From assembly GCF_009828835.1 (NCBI RefSeq), contig NZ_WTTB01000005.1, positions 1 to 64,000 of the forward strand: DNA of 64,000 bases, in the 5' to 3' direction. Below, piece after piece: positions 28,375 to 36,844 of this stretch. The notes beneath the pieces are model-generated. The model did no database searches, was not told the DNA's origin, and saw nothing but the letters and a program-made list of their open reading frames with translations. Position 1 is the first letter of the stretch; each line of letters starts with the position of its first letter. This DNA is from Erysipelothrix urinaevulpis (GTDB lineage Bacteria > Bacillota_I > Bacilli_A > Erysipelotrichales > Erysipelotrichaceae). Both the position numbers and the translations under genes were made by a program.

Positions 28375-28401
28375 TGGTATAATTAGTCAACCGGTTAACT
28401 A
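28375..28401 (+). promoter_or_regulatory. marR-exporter promoter with overlapping operator
   Basis: An extended -10, TGgTATAAT, is at 28375-28383. Immediately after it lies an 18-bp inverted repeat, TAGTCAACCGGTTAACTA (28384-28401), with only one mismatched pair, covering the expected transcript start. The MarR gene begins 23 bases later with GGAGG. This is the usual layout of a MarR autorepressor operator. Its core differs at one position from the AdcR-type motif TTAACYRGTTAA. Confidence 0.8.
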
Positions 28402-28423
28402 TATTGTTGAGGAGGTTTAATAA

Positions 28424-28852
28424 ATGGAGGAATTGTCGGATTTATTTAGAAGTATTCTATTAAGTCATCGAAATTCGGTTCAAGAATTTTTAACTGATTA
28501 TGATTTGTACTTAGGACAACCAAGGTTATTGTTTTATTTAAAAGATAATCCTGGGTTGACACAAAATGATTTAGCAGAATTTTTAGAAATAACAAAAGAG
28601 GCGACGTCAGTTTCGGTAAGAAGACTTGAAAAGTCGGGTTTTATTATTCGTAAAACATGTGAAAATGATCGTCGTAGAAATCGTCTTTATGTATCTGAAC
28701 ATGGTGAAGATGTTCTCACTAAAATAAGTGGTGAGTTTGATAAAATAAATTATAAAATGTATGCAAGTCTAACGGATGATGAAATCATTCAATTGAAAGT
28801 TTTATTTAAAAAAATTAAGGGGAATTTGGAAGGGAGTGGTGATGGTCGTTGA
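28424..28852 (+). CDS. MarR-family transcriptional regulator
   Basis: A 142-residue winged-helix regulator, dimeric in this family. The DNA-binding part is LTQNDLAEFLEITKEATSVSVRRLEKSGFIIR (about 45-76) with wing DRRRNRLYVSEHG. It most likely represses its own operon, which encodes the heterodimeric ABC exporter that follows; an inverted repeat lies on the promoter. The zinc-ligand pattern of AdcR is not evident, so a drug or lipid ligand is more likely than zinc. GGAGG precedes the ATG. The stop overlaps the TTG start of the next gene. Confidence 0.93.
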   Translation: MEELSDLFRSILLSHRNSVQEFLTDYDLYLGQPRLLFYLKDNPGLTQNDLAEFLEITKEATSVSVRRLEKSGFIIRKTCENDRRRNRLYVSEHGEDVLTKISGEFDKINYKMYASLTDDEIIQLKVLFKKIKGNLEGSGDGR

Positions 28853-30591
28853 AAAAGAAAAATAATAGTTTATATAAATATTTGAAGCCTGATATTAAAA
28901 TTGCGATATTAGGCGTTAGTTTTGTTATTGGATCAGCGTTAATTGAGTTGTATCAAATCCAATTAATGTCAGAAATAATTGATGTTGGTATTCAGCAATC
29001 GAACTTAGAGGTTATATTAAGAGTTGGGGGTAAAATGATTGGCCTTGCATTATTGGGGGCTGGTATTGGTATGTTGGGGTTAATTTATCCTTCGAAAGCA
29101 TCGAATAACTTCGCACTTCGATTACGTGAAGATCTTTATGATAAGATTCAAACGTTTTCGATTAAAAACAAGTCGAGATTTTCTACGGCTACTTTGGTTA
29201 CTCGTTTAACGAATGATGTTAACTTTTTACAAAGAACGTTGATGATGTCCTTGAGGATGTTAGTAAGGGCCCCTGTTTTCTTATTGAGTACGGTTGTTTT
29301 AACATATATGACCAGTCCGCAGTTATCATGGGTTATGTTAGTTGCTGTTTTTGTTTTATCGTTAATTCTTTTTTATGTAGTTCAACAGGGATTTCCGCGT
29401 TTTACTGTTCTTCAAACAAAAGTTGACGCGTTGAATAAAAAAATTCAAGAAAGTTTAATCAATATTCGTGTCATCAAGTCATTTGTTCGTGAAGACTATG
29501 AAGATGATAATTTTGAAACAGAAAATCAAGATTTATATGAAGCGAGTGTGCGTGCTAATATACTGATGGCTTTAATGAGTCCAGCCTTGATGGCGGCCAT
29601 TAACTTTTCAAGTATTTTAGTGATGTATATCTCTTCACATCTAATTGTGAATGTGGGAATGCTTCAAGTTGGAGATTTACTTGTATTTATAAACTACTTA
29701 CGATTTACAATGTTTTCGATGATGATGATTACGCATGTTTTAATGATGTTATCTCGTTCACGAGCATCATCTGAAAGAATTAAAGCTGTTCTTGCAGTTG
29801 ATATTGATATTGAGAGTTTGGATGAGAGTATAGAGGTTAATCATGATGATTTAACAATTAAGTTTAATGACGTGAGTTTTAAATATTATGAAGATGCGGA
29901 AGCAGTGTTAAAGAATTTAAACTTTACAGTTAATCAAGGGGATCGTTTAGGGATTATTGGTTCTACAGGAAGTGGTAAAACTAGTTTAATTAACTTACTT
30001 GTTCGTTTGGTTGATGTTAGTTCGGGAAGTGTTACGATCAATGATGTTGATGTTCGTGATATTGATTTAAAAGAATTAAGGGATCTGTTTGGGTTTGTTC
30101 CGCAAAATAATGTTTTATTCAGTGGGACCATTCGTGATAACTTATACTTTGGTAATCGTGATGCGAGTGATGACACATTAGTAAAGGCAAGTTCTAATGC
30201 TGATATTTATGAACATATTCGAAAATTACCGAAACGATTTGATGATCCTGTTCAACAGGGGGGAACTAACTTCTCTGGCGGTCAGAAACAGCGTTTAACG
30301 ATTGCTAGAGCGTTGGTAAAGGAAGCGCCGGTGTTAGTGCTTGATGATAGTACTTCAGCGCTTGATGCGGCTACAGAAATGCGTGTTAAAGAAAATATTG
30401 ATAAGTCGTATCCAACGATGACAATTATTAGTATTGCACAAAAAATTTCATCAGTGATTGATAGTGATCAAATACTAGTTTTAGATAAAGGTGAAATTGT
30501 GGGTCAAGGAACACATACCGAATTAATGAAAACATGTAATGTTTACCAAGAAATATATGATAGTCAAATGAGCAAAGGAGGATTAGAATGA
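28849..30591 (+). CDS. ABC exporter half-transporter, degenerate-site subunit (MarR operon)
   Basis: A 580-residue membrane-plus-ATPase half exporter. Walker A GSTGSGKT is at 371-378, signature FSGGQ at 475-479 and Walker B VLVLDD at 495-500, with Asp500 instead of the catalytic Glu. The H-loop reads SIAQKIS, so the switch His is replaced by Gln. It is therefore the non-hydrolytic half of a heterodimer, as in BmrC-like proteins. It starts at TTG, overlapping the marR stop (TTGA), and ends in an ATGA overlap with its partner. A drug or peptide efflux role fits the MarR control; the substrate is unknown. Confidence 0.92.
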   Translation: MKKKNNSLYKYLKPDIKIAILGVSFVIGSALIELYQIQLMSEIIDVGIQQSNLEVILRVGGKMIGLALLGAGIGMLGLIYPSKASNNFALRLREDLYDKIQTFSIKNKSRFSTATLVTRLTNDVNFLQRTLMMSLRMLVRAPVFLLSTVVLTYMTSPQLSWVMLVAVFVLSLILFYVVQQGFPRFTVLQTKVDALNKKIQESLINIRVIKSFVREDYEDDNFETENQDLYEASVRANILMALMSPALMAAINFSSILVMYISSHLIVNVGMLQVGDLLVFINYLRFTMFSMMMITHVLMMLSRSRASSERIKAVLAVDIDIESLDESIEVNHDDLTIKFNDVSFKYYEDAEAVLKNLNFTVNQGDRLGIIGSTGSGKTSLINLLVRLVDVSSGSVTINDVDVRDIDLKELRDLFGFVPQNNVLFSGTIRDNLYFGNRDASDDTLVKASSNADIYEHIRKLPKRFDDPVQQGGTNFSGGQKQRLTIARALVKEAPVLVLDDSTSALDAATEMRVKENIDKSYPTMTIISIAQKISSVIDSDQILVLDKGEIVGQGTHTELMKTCNVYQEIYDSQMSKGGLE

Positions 30592-32360
30592 GTGTACGTA
30601 AAGCAAGAAATCAGAAACAAACCTTAAGAAGACTCATCTCCTATTTAGCAAAATCAAAATATTTGATGATTGCAGTCATAACAATGTCCATTGTATCCAC
30701 ATTTGCAGGATTATATGGATCCTATGCTATATCACCAATTATTACTTTAATTGAACAAGGATTGAATAAGACATTAACGACAGAGGTCATGTTTCAACAG
30801 ATTACGGTCCGTCTTGTTATTTTAGCGGTTATTTTCTTAATTGAAATTTTAGCTGAGTTCTTTTCAACGAGAATAATGGTCAAAGTATCACAAAAAACAG
30901 TTCAAGATATTCGTGAGGATATGTATCAAAATATGTTACGTATGCAAGTTAAATATCATGATCAAAATGCGTTTGGTGATTTAATGAGCCGTTTTACAAA
31001 CGATATTGATTTGTTAAGCGAAGGATTAAATAATGCAGCGGCCTCGATAGTAATCAACGTCCTAACGTTAATAGGGACTTTAATTCTAATGTTTATACTG
31101 AGTCCAACATTATCCATTGTGACATTGCTAATTATTCCATTACTCACGTTGATGGCTCGTTGGATTGTGAAACGAAGTCGTCGTTATTCCCGTCGCCAAC
31201 AACAGACATTGGGGGATCTCAATGCTTACATTGAAGAGAGCATAGAAGGTCAAGATGTTATTCAACTCTTTAATTATGAACAAGAATCAATGGAATACTT
31301 TGAAGACCTCAATGAGAAATACCGAGAGGCATCTCAAAAAGCACAAATATCATCAATTATGATGTTTCCACTCATGCAGAACATGAACACCATTAACTAT
31401 GCGGTTATTGGAATTGTTGGGGGAATATTATCAATTAATGGATACTTGAGTATTGGTGATTTAGGAGCTTATGTTAATATGGCACGAACTCAAGGTCGAC
31501 CAATAAATATGATTTCAAGTCAGTTTACAACCTTGCAGGCTGCACTAGCATCTGCCGAACGAATTTTTCAAATGATTGATTGGCCTGAAGAATTTGTTGA
31601 TAAAGATAGCTTAATTTTAGAAAATGTAGTGGGTGATGTGAAATTCGAAAATGTTGATTTTGGTTATGATCACCATCGTTTAGTCCTAAAAGATATTAGT
31701 TTCTTTGCTAAACCTGGACAAAAAATTGCATTTGTAGGATCAACAGGGGCAGGTAAAACTACAATTACGAACCTGATTACTAAGTTTTACGATATTAACT
31801 CTGGTCGAATTTTGATTGATGACATTGATATTGAGACAATTAACCGTTATAGTTTACGAAAACATATCTCTATGGTACTCCAAGATACTCATCTTTTCAG
31901 TGGTAGTATAATGGAAAATATTCGCTATGGAAATCTTGAAGCGAGTGATGAAGAATGTATTGCGGCGGCAAAATTAGCAAATGCGGATACATTTATTCGT
32001 CAATTAGAACATGGTTACTATACAGAAATTCGTGGCGATGGTGATGAGCTCTCTGAAGGTCAAAAACAATTATTAAATATTGCAAGAGCTGCTGTCGCTA
32101 ATCCTAGTATTTTAATTCTTGATGAGGCAACATCTTCAATTGATACTCGAACTGAATTATTAGTTGAAGAAGGGATGGACTCAATTATGGAAGGTAGAAC
32201 AGTCTTTGTTATCGCACATAGACTCTCGACAGTTCGTAATGCAGATGCTATTATAGTCTTGGAAAATGGTGAAATTGTGGAAAGAGGAAGCCACGACGAA
32301 CTATTGGAGTTTAATGGACGTTATGCATCACTGTATCACGGACAATCTGAATTAAGTTAG
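30588..32360 (+). CDS. ABC exporter half-transporter, catalytic subunit (MarR operon)
   Basis: The 590-residue partner. Walker A GSTGAGKT is at 384-391, the signature is LSEGQ at 488-492 (non-consensus), and Walker B ILILDE at 508-513 keeps catalytic Glu513, with a normal H-loop (IAHRLST). Together with the upstream subunit this reproduces the one-dead, one-live site design also seen in the pair at 3-6.7 kb. The ATGA overlap couples translation. AAAGGAGG precedes the ATG. The MBL-fold gene follows 9 bases downstream. Confidence 0.92.
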   Translation: MSVRKARNQKQTLRRLISYLAKSKYLMIAVITMSIVSTFAGLYGSYAISPIITLIEQGLNKTLTTEVMFQQITVRLVILAVIFLIEILAEFFSTRIMVKVSQKTVQDIREDMYQNMLRMQVKYHDQNAFGDLMSRFTNDIDLLSEGLNNAAASIVINVLTLIGTLILMFILSPTLSIVTLLIIPLLTLMARWIVKRSRRYSRRQQQTLGDLNAYIEESIEGQDVIQLFNYEQESMEYFEDLNEKYREASQKAQISSIMMFPLMQNMNTINYAVIGIVGGILSINGYLSIGDLGAYVNMARTQGRPINMISSQFTTLQAALASAERIFQMIDWPEEFVDKDSLILENVVGDVKFENVDFGYDHHRLVLKDISFFAKPGQKIAFVGSTGAGKTTITNLITKFYDINSGRILIDDIDIETINRYSLRKHISMVLQDTHLFSGSIMENIRYGNLEASDEECIAAAKLANADTFIRQLEHGYYTEIRGDGDELSEGQKQLLNIARAAVANPSILILDEATSSIDTRTELLVEEGMDSIMEGRTVFVIAHRLSTVRNADAIIVLENGEIVERGSHDELLEFNGRYASLYHGQSELS

Positions 32361-32369
32361 GAGAACACT

Positions 32370-33044
32370 ATGATAACAATTGAGTATTTATCGAAGTTTG
32401 GTTACGCTATTGATTTTGGAGAAAGTGTGTTTATTGTTGATTATACAGAAGGACGCTTACCATCACAGTACTTAAAGGGATCAAAACAATGTTATTTTGT
32501 AGTATCTGACTTCACAAATGATCATTTTGTGGATTCCATTAAGGCTTATCGAAAACCAATTATATCTCCCAAGGACATGTTGATTGACAATGAATTATTC
32601 ATTGTATCAGCAGGAGATGTTCTTCATTTTGGTAACGTTAAAGTTATGACAATTGGCCATAAAGATAACGGACTAGGATTTATATTTGTTAAAGACGGGC
32701 AGGCTGTCTTTCATACTGGAAGTTTTAGTTCACACTCAAAAAGAAAAAACCCAAGTAATTTACAAATGCTTGAAGCGCTCGATCGCTTCAGGTTTTTGAC
32801 GTTGTCAATTAAACAGTTAGTTAAACCAAAGTTAATTATTACACAGGTCAATCCTTTAGCAGGACAAGAATATGATGAGGATGCGAAATTTATTGTTGAA
32901 AGTCTTCGACCAAGAAAAGTTTTTCCAAGTAACTTTGGAAATTATATTGCAGACATCGCTCGTTTTTCTGAATGGGTAAAAGAAAGAGGAATAACTTTCT
33001 ATGGTCCCAAACAAGAAAATAAGAAGTATAGAATAGAGGAATAA
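32370..33044 (+). CDS. Metallo-beta-lactamase-fold protein lacking metal ligands
   Basis: A 224-residue protein that resembles small UlaG-like metallo-beta-lactamase-fold hydrolases (opening MITIEYLSKFGYAIDFGESVFIVDY). The metal motif HxHxDH is replaced: residues 47-52 read D-F-T-N-D-H, so both early His residues are missing although Asp51 and His52 remain. FHTGSF stands where the family has a H-x-GD motif, so that Asp is also changed. It is probably not a normal zinc hydrolase. GGAG precedes ATG 32370. It sits between the ABC exporter and a HAD phosphatase, with two bases to the latter. Confidence 0.72.
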   Translation: MITIEYLSKFGYAIDFGESVFIVDYTEGRLPSQYLKGSKQCYFVVSDFTNDHFVDSIKAYRKPIISPKDMLIDNELFIVSAGDVLHFGNVKVMTIGHKDNGLGFIFVKDGQAVFHTGSFSSHSKRKNPSNLQMLEALDRFRFLTLSIKQLVKPKLIITQVNPLAGQEYDEDAKFIVESLRPRKVFPSNFGNYIADIARFSEWVKERGITFYGPKQENKKYRIEE

Positions 33045-33046
33045 AA

Positions 33047-33682
33047 ATGGCATTTATTTTTGATTTGGATGGTACATTATTGAATTCACTTGATGATATG
33101 ATGAATTCTTTAAATCAAGTTTTAGAATCACACGGATTGGCAAGTCATGGTCGTGAAGCGTATCAAAAATTTGTTGGTAATGGTATGGTCAAACTTGTTG
33201 AAAGAGCATGTCCTACTGATTATGAAAATAAGGATCAGGTACTTGCTGATTTTTTAGAAGTTTATAAAGAACGGTATTATGAATTGTCTCGACCTTATCC
33301 AGGTGTTATTGAGATGTTGAAAGATTTAAACCGCCATAAGATTCCTATTGGAATTTGTACAAATAAAAAACAGGAATATACCGATAAAATCGTTGAATTA
33401 TTTTTTAATGAAATTGATTTTGTTTCAGTTTATGGCGATCGTTTTGAAGGGAAAGAAAAACCAAGTGCTCATTATCCATTGAGTATTGCAAAGGAAATGG
33501 GCATAAAACCAGAGCAAATTTATTTTGTGGGTGACAGTGATGTTGACATTTATACGGCACTGAATAGTCACATGATTCCAGTCGGTGTATCGTGGGGTTT
33601 TAGAAGTGTTGACGAGTTAAAGACTGCTGGTGCATCTTACATAGTTAATACTGCGTCTGAGGTCTTCGAACTACTCAAATAA
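33047..33682 (+). CDS. HAD-superfamily phosphatase (phosphoglycolate phosphatase-like)
   Basis: A 211-residue HAD hydrolase of subfamily IA. Motif I is FDLDGTLLNS (nucleophile and acid Asp), motif II ICTNK, the Lys is in the KEKPSAHYP loop, and motif III is GDSDVDI. The helical cap lies at about 15-80. It resembles Gph, which removes phosphate from 2-phosphoglycolate, but many relatives act on pyrophosphate or other phosphates. It starts two bases after the MBL-fold gene (TAAAAATGG), so the pair is probably co-translated. Confidence 0.88.
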   Translation: MAFIFDLDGTLLNSLDDMMNSLNQVLESHGLASHGREAYQKFVGNGMVKLVERACPTDYENKDQVLADFLEVYKERYYELSRPYPGVIEMLKDLNRHKIPIGICTNKKQEYTDKIVELFFNEIDFVSVYGDRFEGKEKPSAHYPLSIAKEMGIKPEQIYFVGDSDVDIYTALNSHMIPVGVSWGFRSVDELKTAGASYIVNTASEVFELLK

Positions 33683-33731
33683 TCACGAATGTGATAAAAT
33701 AGTGAAAGTTAACAAATTGAAGGGAGTACCT

Positions 33732-35366
33732 ATGCATAAAAAGAAGGATAATGTTTTTATTACAGGACATCGTCATCCTGATACGGACTCGATAGCTTCA
33801 GCAATTGCTTATGCTCACCTCAAACAAGAACTAGGCGTGCCAGCAGTAGCATGCCGTTTAGGTGGTCTAAATGACGAAACTGCATATTTATTAGAACGCT
33901 TCAACCTTGATAAGCCAGTGTTTTTGAAGGATGCACGTGCATCACTTGATGAGATTGAAATGGATCAGCCCATCACGATCTCTTTAAATGCTTCGATTAA
34001 AGACGCGATGGATTTAATTGCTCGCAATAATCGTTCACTTGCGGTTGTCGATGATCGTCAGCGTTTAATTGGTATGGTTACAATATCAAATCTTGCCCAT
34101 ATTGCGATGGGAGATACTGCTCATACGATTGATTTACTTAAAAGAACGCCAGTATCTAATATTGTTAGAGCGATTGATGGTGAACTTGTGTATGAATCCA
34201 AAACATTTGATTTTAATGGTAAAACAAGTATTGCAACAATTGCGGAGTCGAAATTAAAATATTATGAGTTAAAAAACCGTTTGGTAATTATTGGTGATGA
34301 TATTGAGTCACAATGTGAAGCAATCAGGAAAGGCGCAGCAGCACTGGTAACAGTCTGGACTGAAAAAATTTCTGAGGAAGTTATCCAATTAGCCAAAGAG
34401 TTTGATTGTACAATTATAAAATCAACACATGGATCAATGAACACTTCACGTTATTTACTTTTTGCACCCAATGTTCGGGAAGTGATGACGACTGAGTTAG
34501 TTTATTTTAACCGCAATGAGTTTGTGGATGAAGTCGGTCGAAAAATGCTTGAAACTCGATTTAGAGCTTACCCAGTTGTTGATGATCATGATCGTTTGTT
34601 TGGTTTTGTTTCTCGCTATCATATTTTAAACAGTCATAGCAAGAAATTAATTCTTGTGGATCATAACGAAGCATCTCAATCTGTTGAAGGGATTGAAACT
34701 GCGGAAGTATTGGAAATCATTGATCACCATCGAATTGGTGACTTGAGTACCAATAAGCCAATATACTTTAGAAACGAAATTATTGGTTCAACTGCATCTA
34801 TTATTACTAAAATGTATCAAGAACATGAGATTGAGATTCCTAAAAATATTGCGGCAATCCTCTTATCAGCTTTGGTTTCTGATACATTAAATTTAAAGTC
34901 TCCTACAACAACACCTCAGGATCATATTATTGCCAAAAAGCTTGAGGACATCAGTGGACTTGATCGTTTTGAGTTTGCACAAGAAATGTATGAGGCGACA
35001 TCGAATTTCAAAAATAAATCATATCAAGAAATAATTAATCAAGATATTAAGAAGTTTTATTTATCAAACCAAGAAGTTATGGTTTCTCAGGTGGTTATTT
35101 ATCACTTTGAAGAATTGGATACAATTATTGATGCGTTTGAAAATGAAATGGATTTATTTGTGGAACGATATAACCTTGATCTATTGGTCGTTGTCTTTAC
35201 AAGTGTCGTTGACAATGGTTCGATCGTCTTGGCTTCTGGTAAGTTAGAGAATGCGGTTAGAGAAGCATTTCCGGGTGAGGATCGTAGTTTCTTAGAAAAT
35301 GTTGTTTCTAGAAAAAATCAAATCATTCCCCGTTTATCAACAGCTATTTCCAAGTATGTCGGATAA
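33732..35366 (+). CDS. ppaC: CBS/DRTGG-regulated manganese inorganic pyrophosphatase
   Basis: Family II pyrophosphatase that hydrolyses PPi to phosphate, 544 aa. The DHH catalytic part is split: residues 1-65 carry TGHRHPDTDS, then CBS (about 75-125), DRTGG (about 165-235) and a second CBS (about 245-300), then LVDHNE and IIDHHRIGD and the C-terminal DHHA2 domain. CBS pairs with DRTGG bind adenine nucleotides such as AMP, ADP or Ap4A and tune activity. The ATG 33732 is chosen because AGGGAG lies just upstream; a further in-frame ATG at 33702 would add 10 residues. A long hairpin follows. Confidence 0.93.
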   Translation: MHKKKDNVFITGHRHPDTDSIASAIAYAHLKQELGVPAVACRLGGLNDETAYLLERFNLDKPVFLKDARASLDEIEMDQPITISLNASIKDAMDLIARNNRSLAVVDDRQRLIGMVTISNLAHIAMGDTAHTIDLLKRTPVSNIVRAIDGELVYESKTFDFNGKTSIATIAESKLKYYELKNRLVIIGDDIESQCEAIRKGAAALVTVWTEKISEEVIQLAKEFDCTIIKSTHGSMNTSRYLLFAPNVREVMTTELVYFNRNEFVDEVGRKMLETRFRAYPVVDDHDRLFGFVSRYHILNSHSKKLILVDHNEASQSVEGIETAEVLEIIDHHRIGDLSTNKPIYFRNEIIGSTASIITKMYQEHEIEIPKNIAAILLSALVSDTLNLKSPTTTPQDHIIAKKLEDISGLDRFEFAQEMYEATSNFKNKSYQEIINQDIKKFYLSNQEVMVSQVVIYHFEELDTIIDAFENEMDLFVERYNLDLLVVVFTSVVDNGSIVLASGKLENAVREAFPGEDRSFLENVVSRKNQIIPRLSTAISKYVG

Positions 35367-35403
35367 AAAAGGACTTACACGTTACAACGTGTAAGTCCTT
35401 TTG
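35366..35403. terminator. Bidirectional terminator between ppaC and zwf
   Basis: AAAAGGACTTACACGT and its complement ACGTGTAAGTCCTTTT form a stem of about 15 bp, giving T runs on both strands. It serves the convergent ppaC and zwf genes. Confidence 0.92.
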
Positions 35404-35413
35404 TTATTTTAAA

Positions 35414-36844
35414 TTATGACGATAGTTCGCCTAGCACTTCTTCATCAATCCAATCATTGTTGTCATTTCTTAATAAGTCATAGGATTCTTTTGGTCCTGA
35501 TGTAAATGCTTCATAGAAATATAACGGATTATCATGTGTGCCGTTAATGATTTTTTCTGCGAGTTTCCAAGAAAGTTCAACTTGTTTGAAACTTGCGAAT
35601 AAAGTATGGTCTTCAAGCATGGCTGCATGTAATAACCGTTCATACGCTTCGGGTGTGTTTAATCTATTTTCATAATTACAACTCTGGCAAAAATCCATGA
35701 ATACAGTTTCTGTATCATTTTTTTGACCAGGTTTTTTTATGTTAAAGCGTACATAAACACCTTCATCAGGTTGTATTTTAATGATAATCAAATTTGATGT
35801 TTGATTGAGTTCTTCTTTAAATTCTAAAACAACTTCAGTGGATCGTTTATGCATTCTTTTGCCAGTTCTAACATAAATTGGAACATCACGCCAACGATCG
35901 TTATCAATGGCTAGTTTGAGGGCTACGAATGTTTCAACGTTTGAATCAGGTGATACATTTGCTTCATCGCGATAAGATTTAGAATTGATCGCTTGAGTGT
36001 ATTGTCCATAAATGACATCTTCTTGAACATTTTTAATATCTAAATGTTCAAGAACTTTTTCTTGTTGGTGATGAATATGGTGAGCGTCAAAACTTTTGGG
36101 CTCTTCCATCGTAACAATTGATAAAATCTGCAGTAAATGGTTAGGAAACATATCTTTAAGAGCTCCAGTGGCTTCATAGAATGTTCCGCGTGATTCAACG
36201 CCAACAGTTTCATTAGCGCTAATCTGAATTGATTTAATGGCTTTACGACCCCATATTTCTTTAAAGAGTGCATTCCCAAAACGAATTGTATAAATGTTTT
36301 GGACCATTTCTTTAGCAATATAATGATCAATACGATAAATATTATCATCACCTAAGATATCAGTGAGTGTTTGATTTATTTTAATTGCAGACACTAGATC
36401 ATTGCCAAAAGGTTTTTCTATAATTACTTTTGCATTATGAGTCAGTCCATGGTTTTTTAATTTATATGTAATTGTTTCAAAAAAAGATGGAGAAACAGCA
36501 AAATAATATAGAAGTCTAGCATTCTCATCTAAGGAATTAAAGTATGTCTTTAATTGAGGATATCCTTCATCTTCAGTAAAAGTCATTTTAAAATAAGATA
36601 CATAAGATAAATATAATTCCATCGATTCATCGTCAATAGGGCATCGACTGTGTTCCTTTAACCATGGACGTAATCGCTGACGATACGTTTCAGTTGTCAG
36701 ATCTTGACGTCCAACCACAACAATATGAAAGGATTCAGGTAATTTATTTCCAGCGTGAAGATTGTAAAAGGCTGGCAAAAGTTTCCTAAAGCTTAAATCT
36801 CCTGTCCCTCCAAAGATGGTGATAATATGATTGTTAATCCTCAT
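35414..36844 (-). CDS. zwf: Glucose-6-phosphate dehydrogenase
   Basis: Oxidises glucose-6-phosphate with NADP to 6-phosphogluconolactone, the entry to the oxidative pentose phosphate pathway. The 476-residue protein begins IITIFGGTGDLSFRKLLPAFY (NADP fold and substrate-binding Lys) and has RIDHYIAKEMVQN, a slight variant of the active site RIDHYLGKE with the catalytic His. ATG 36844 lies inside the end of gnd (last codons overlapping in another frame), with GGGGTGA before it. So gnd and zwf are one coupled minus-strand operon, gnd first. Confidence 0.95.
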   Translation of the reverse strand: MRINNHIITIFGGTGDLSFRKLLPAFYNLHAGNKLPESFHIVVVGRQDLTTETYRQRLRPWLKEHSRCPIDDESMELYLSYVSYFKMTFTEDEGYPQLKTYFNSLDENARLLYYFAVSPSFFETITYKLKNHGLTHNAKVIIEKPFGNDLVSAIKINQTLTDILGDDNIYRIDHYIAKEMVQNIYTIRFGNALFKEIWGRKAIKSIQISANETVGVESRGTFYEATGALKDMFPNHLLQILSIVTMEEPKSFDAHHIHHQQEKVLEHLDIKNVQEDVIYGQYTQAINSKSYRDEANVSPDSNVETFVALKLAIDNDRWRDVPIYVRTGKRMHKRSTEVVLEFKEELNQTSNLIIIKIQPDEGVYVRFNIKKPGQKNDTETVFMDFCQSCNYENRLNTPEAYERLLHAAMLEDHTLFASFKQVELSWKLAEKIINGTHDNPLYFYEAFTSGPKESYDLLRNDNNDWIDEEVLGELSS

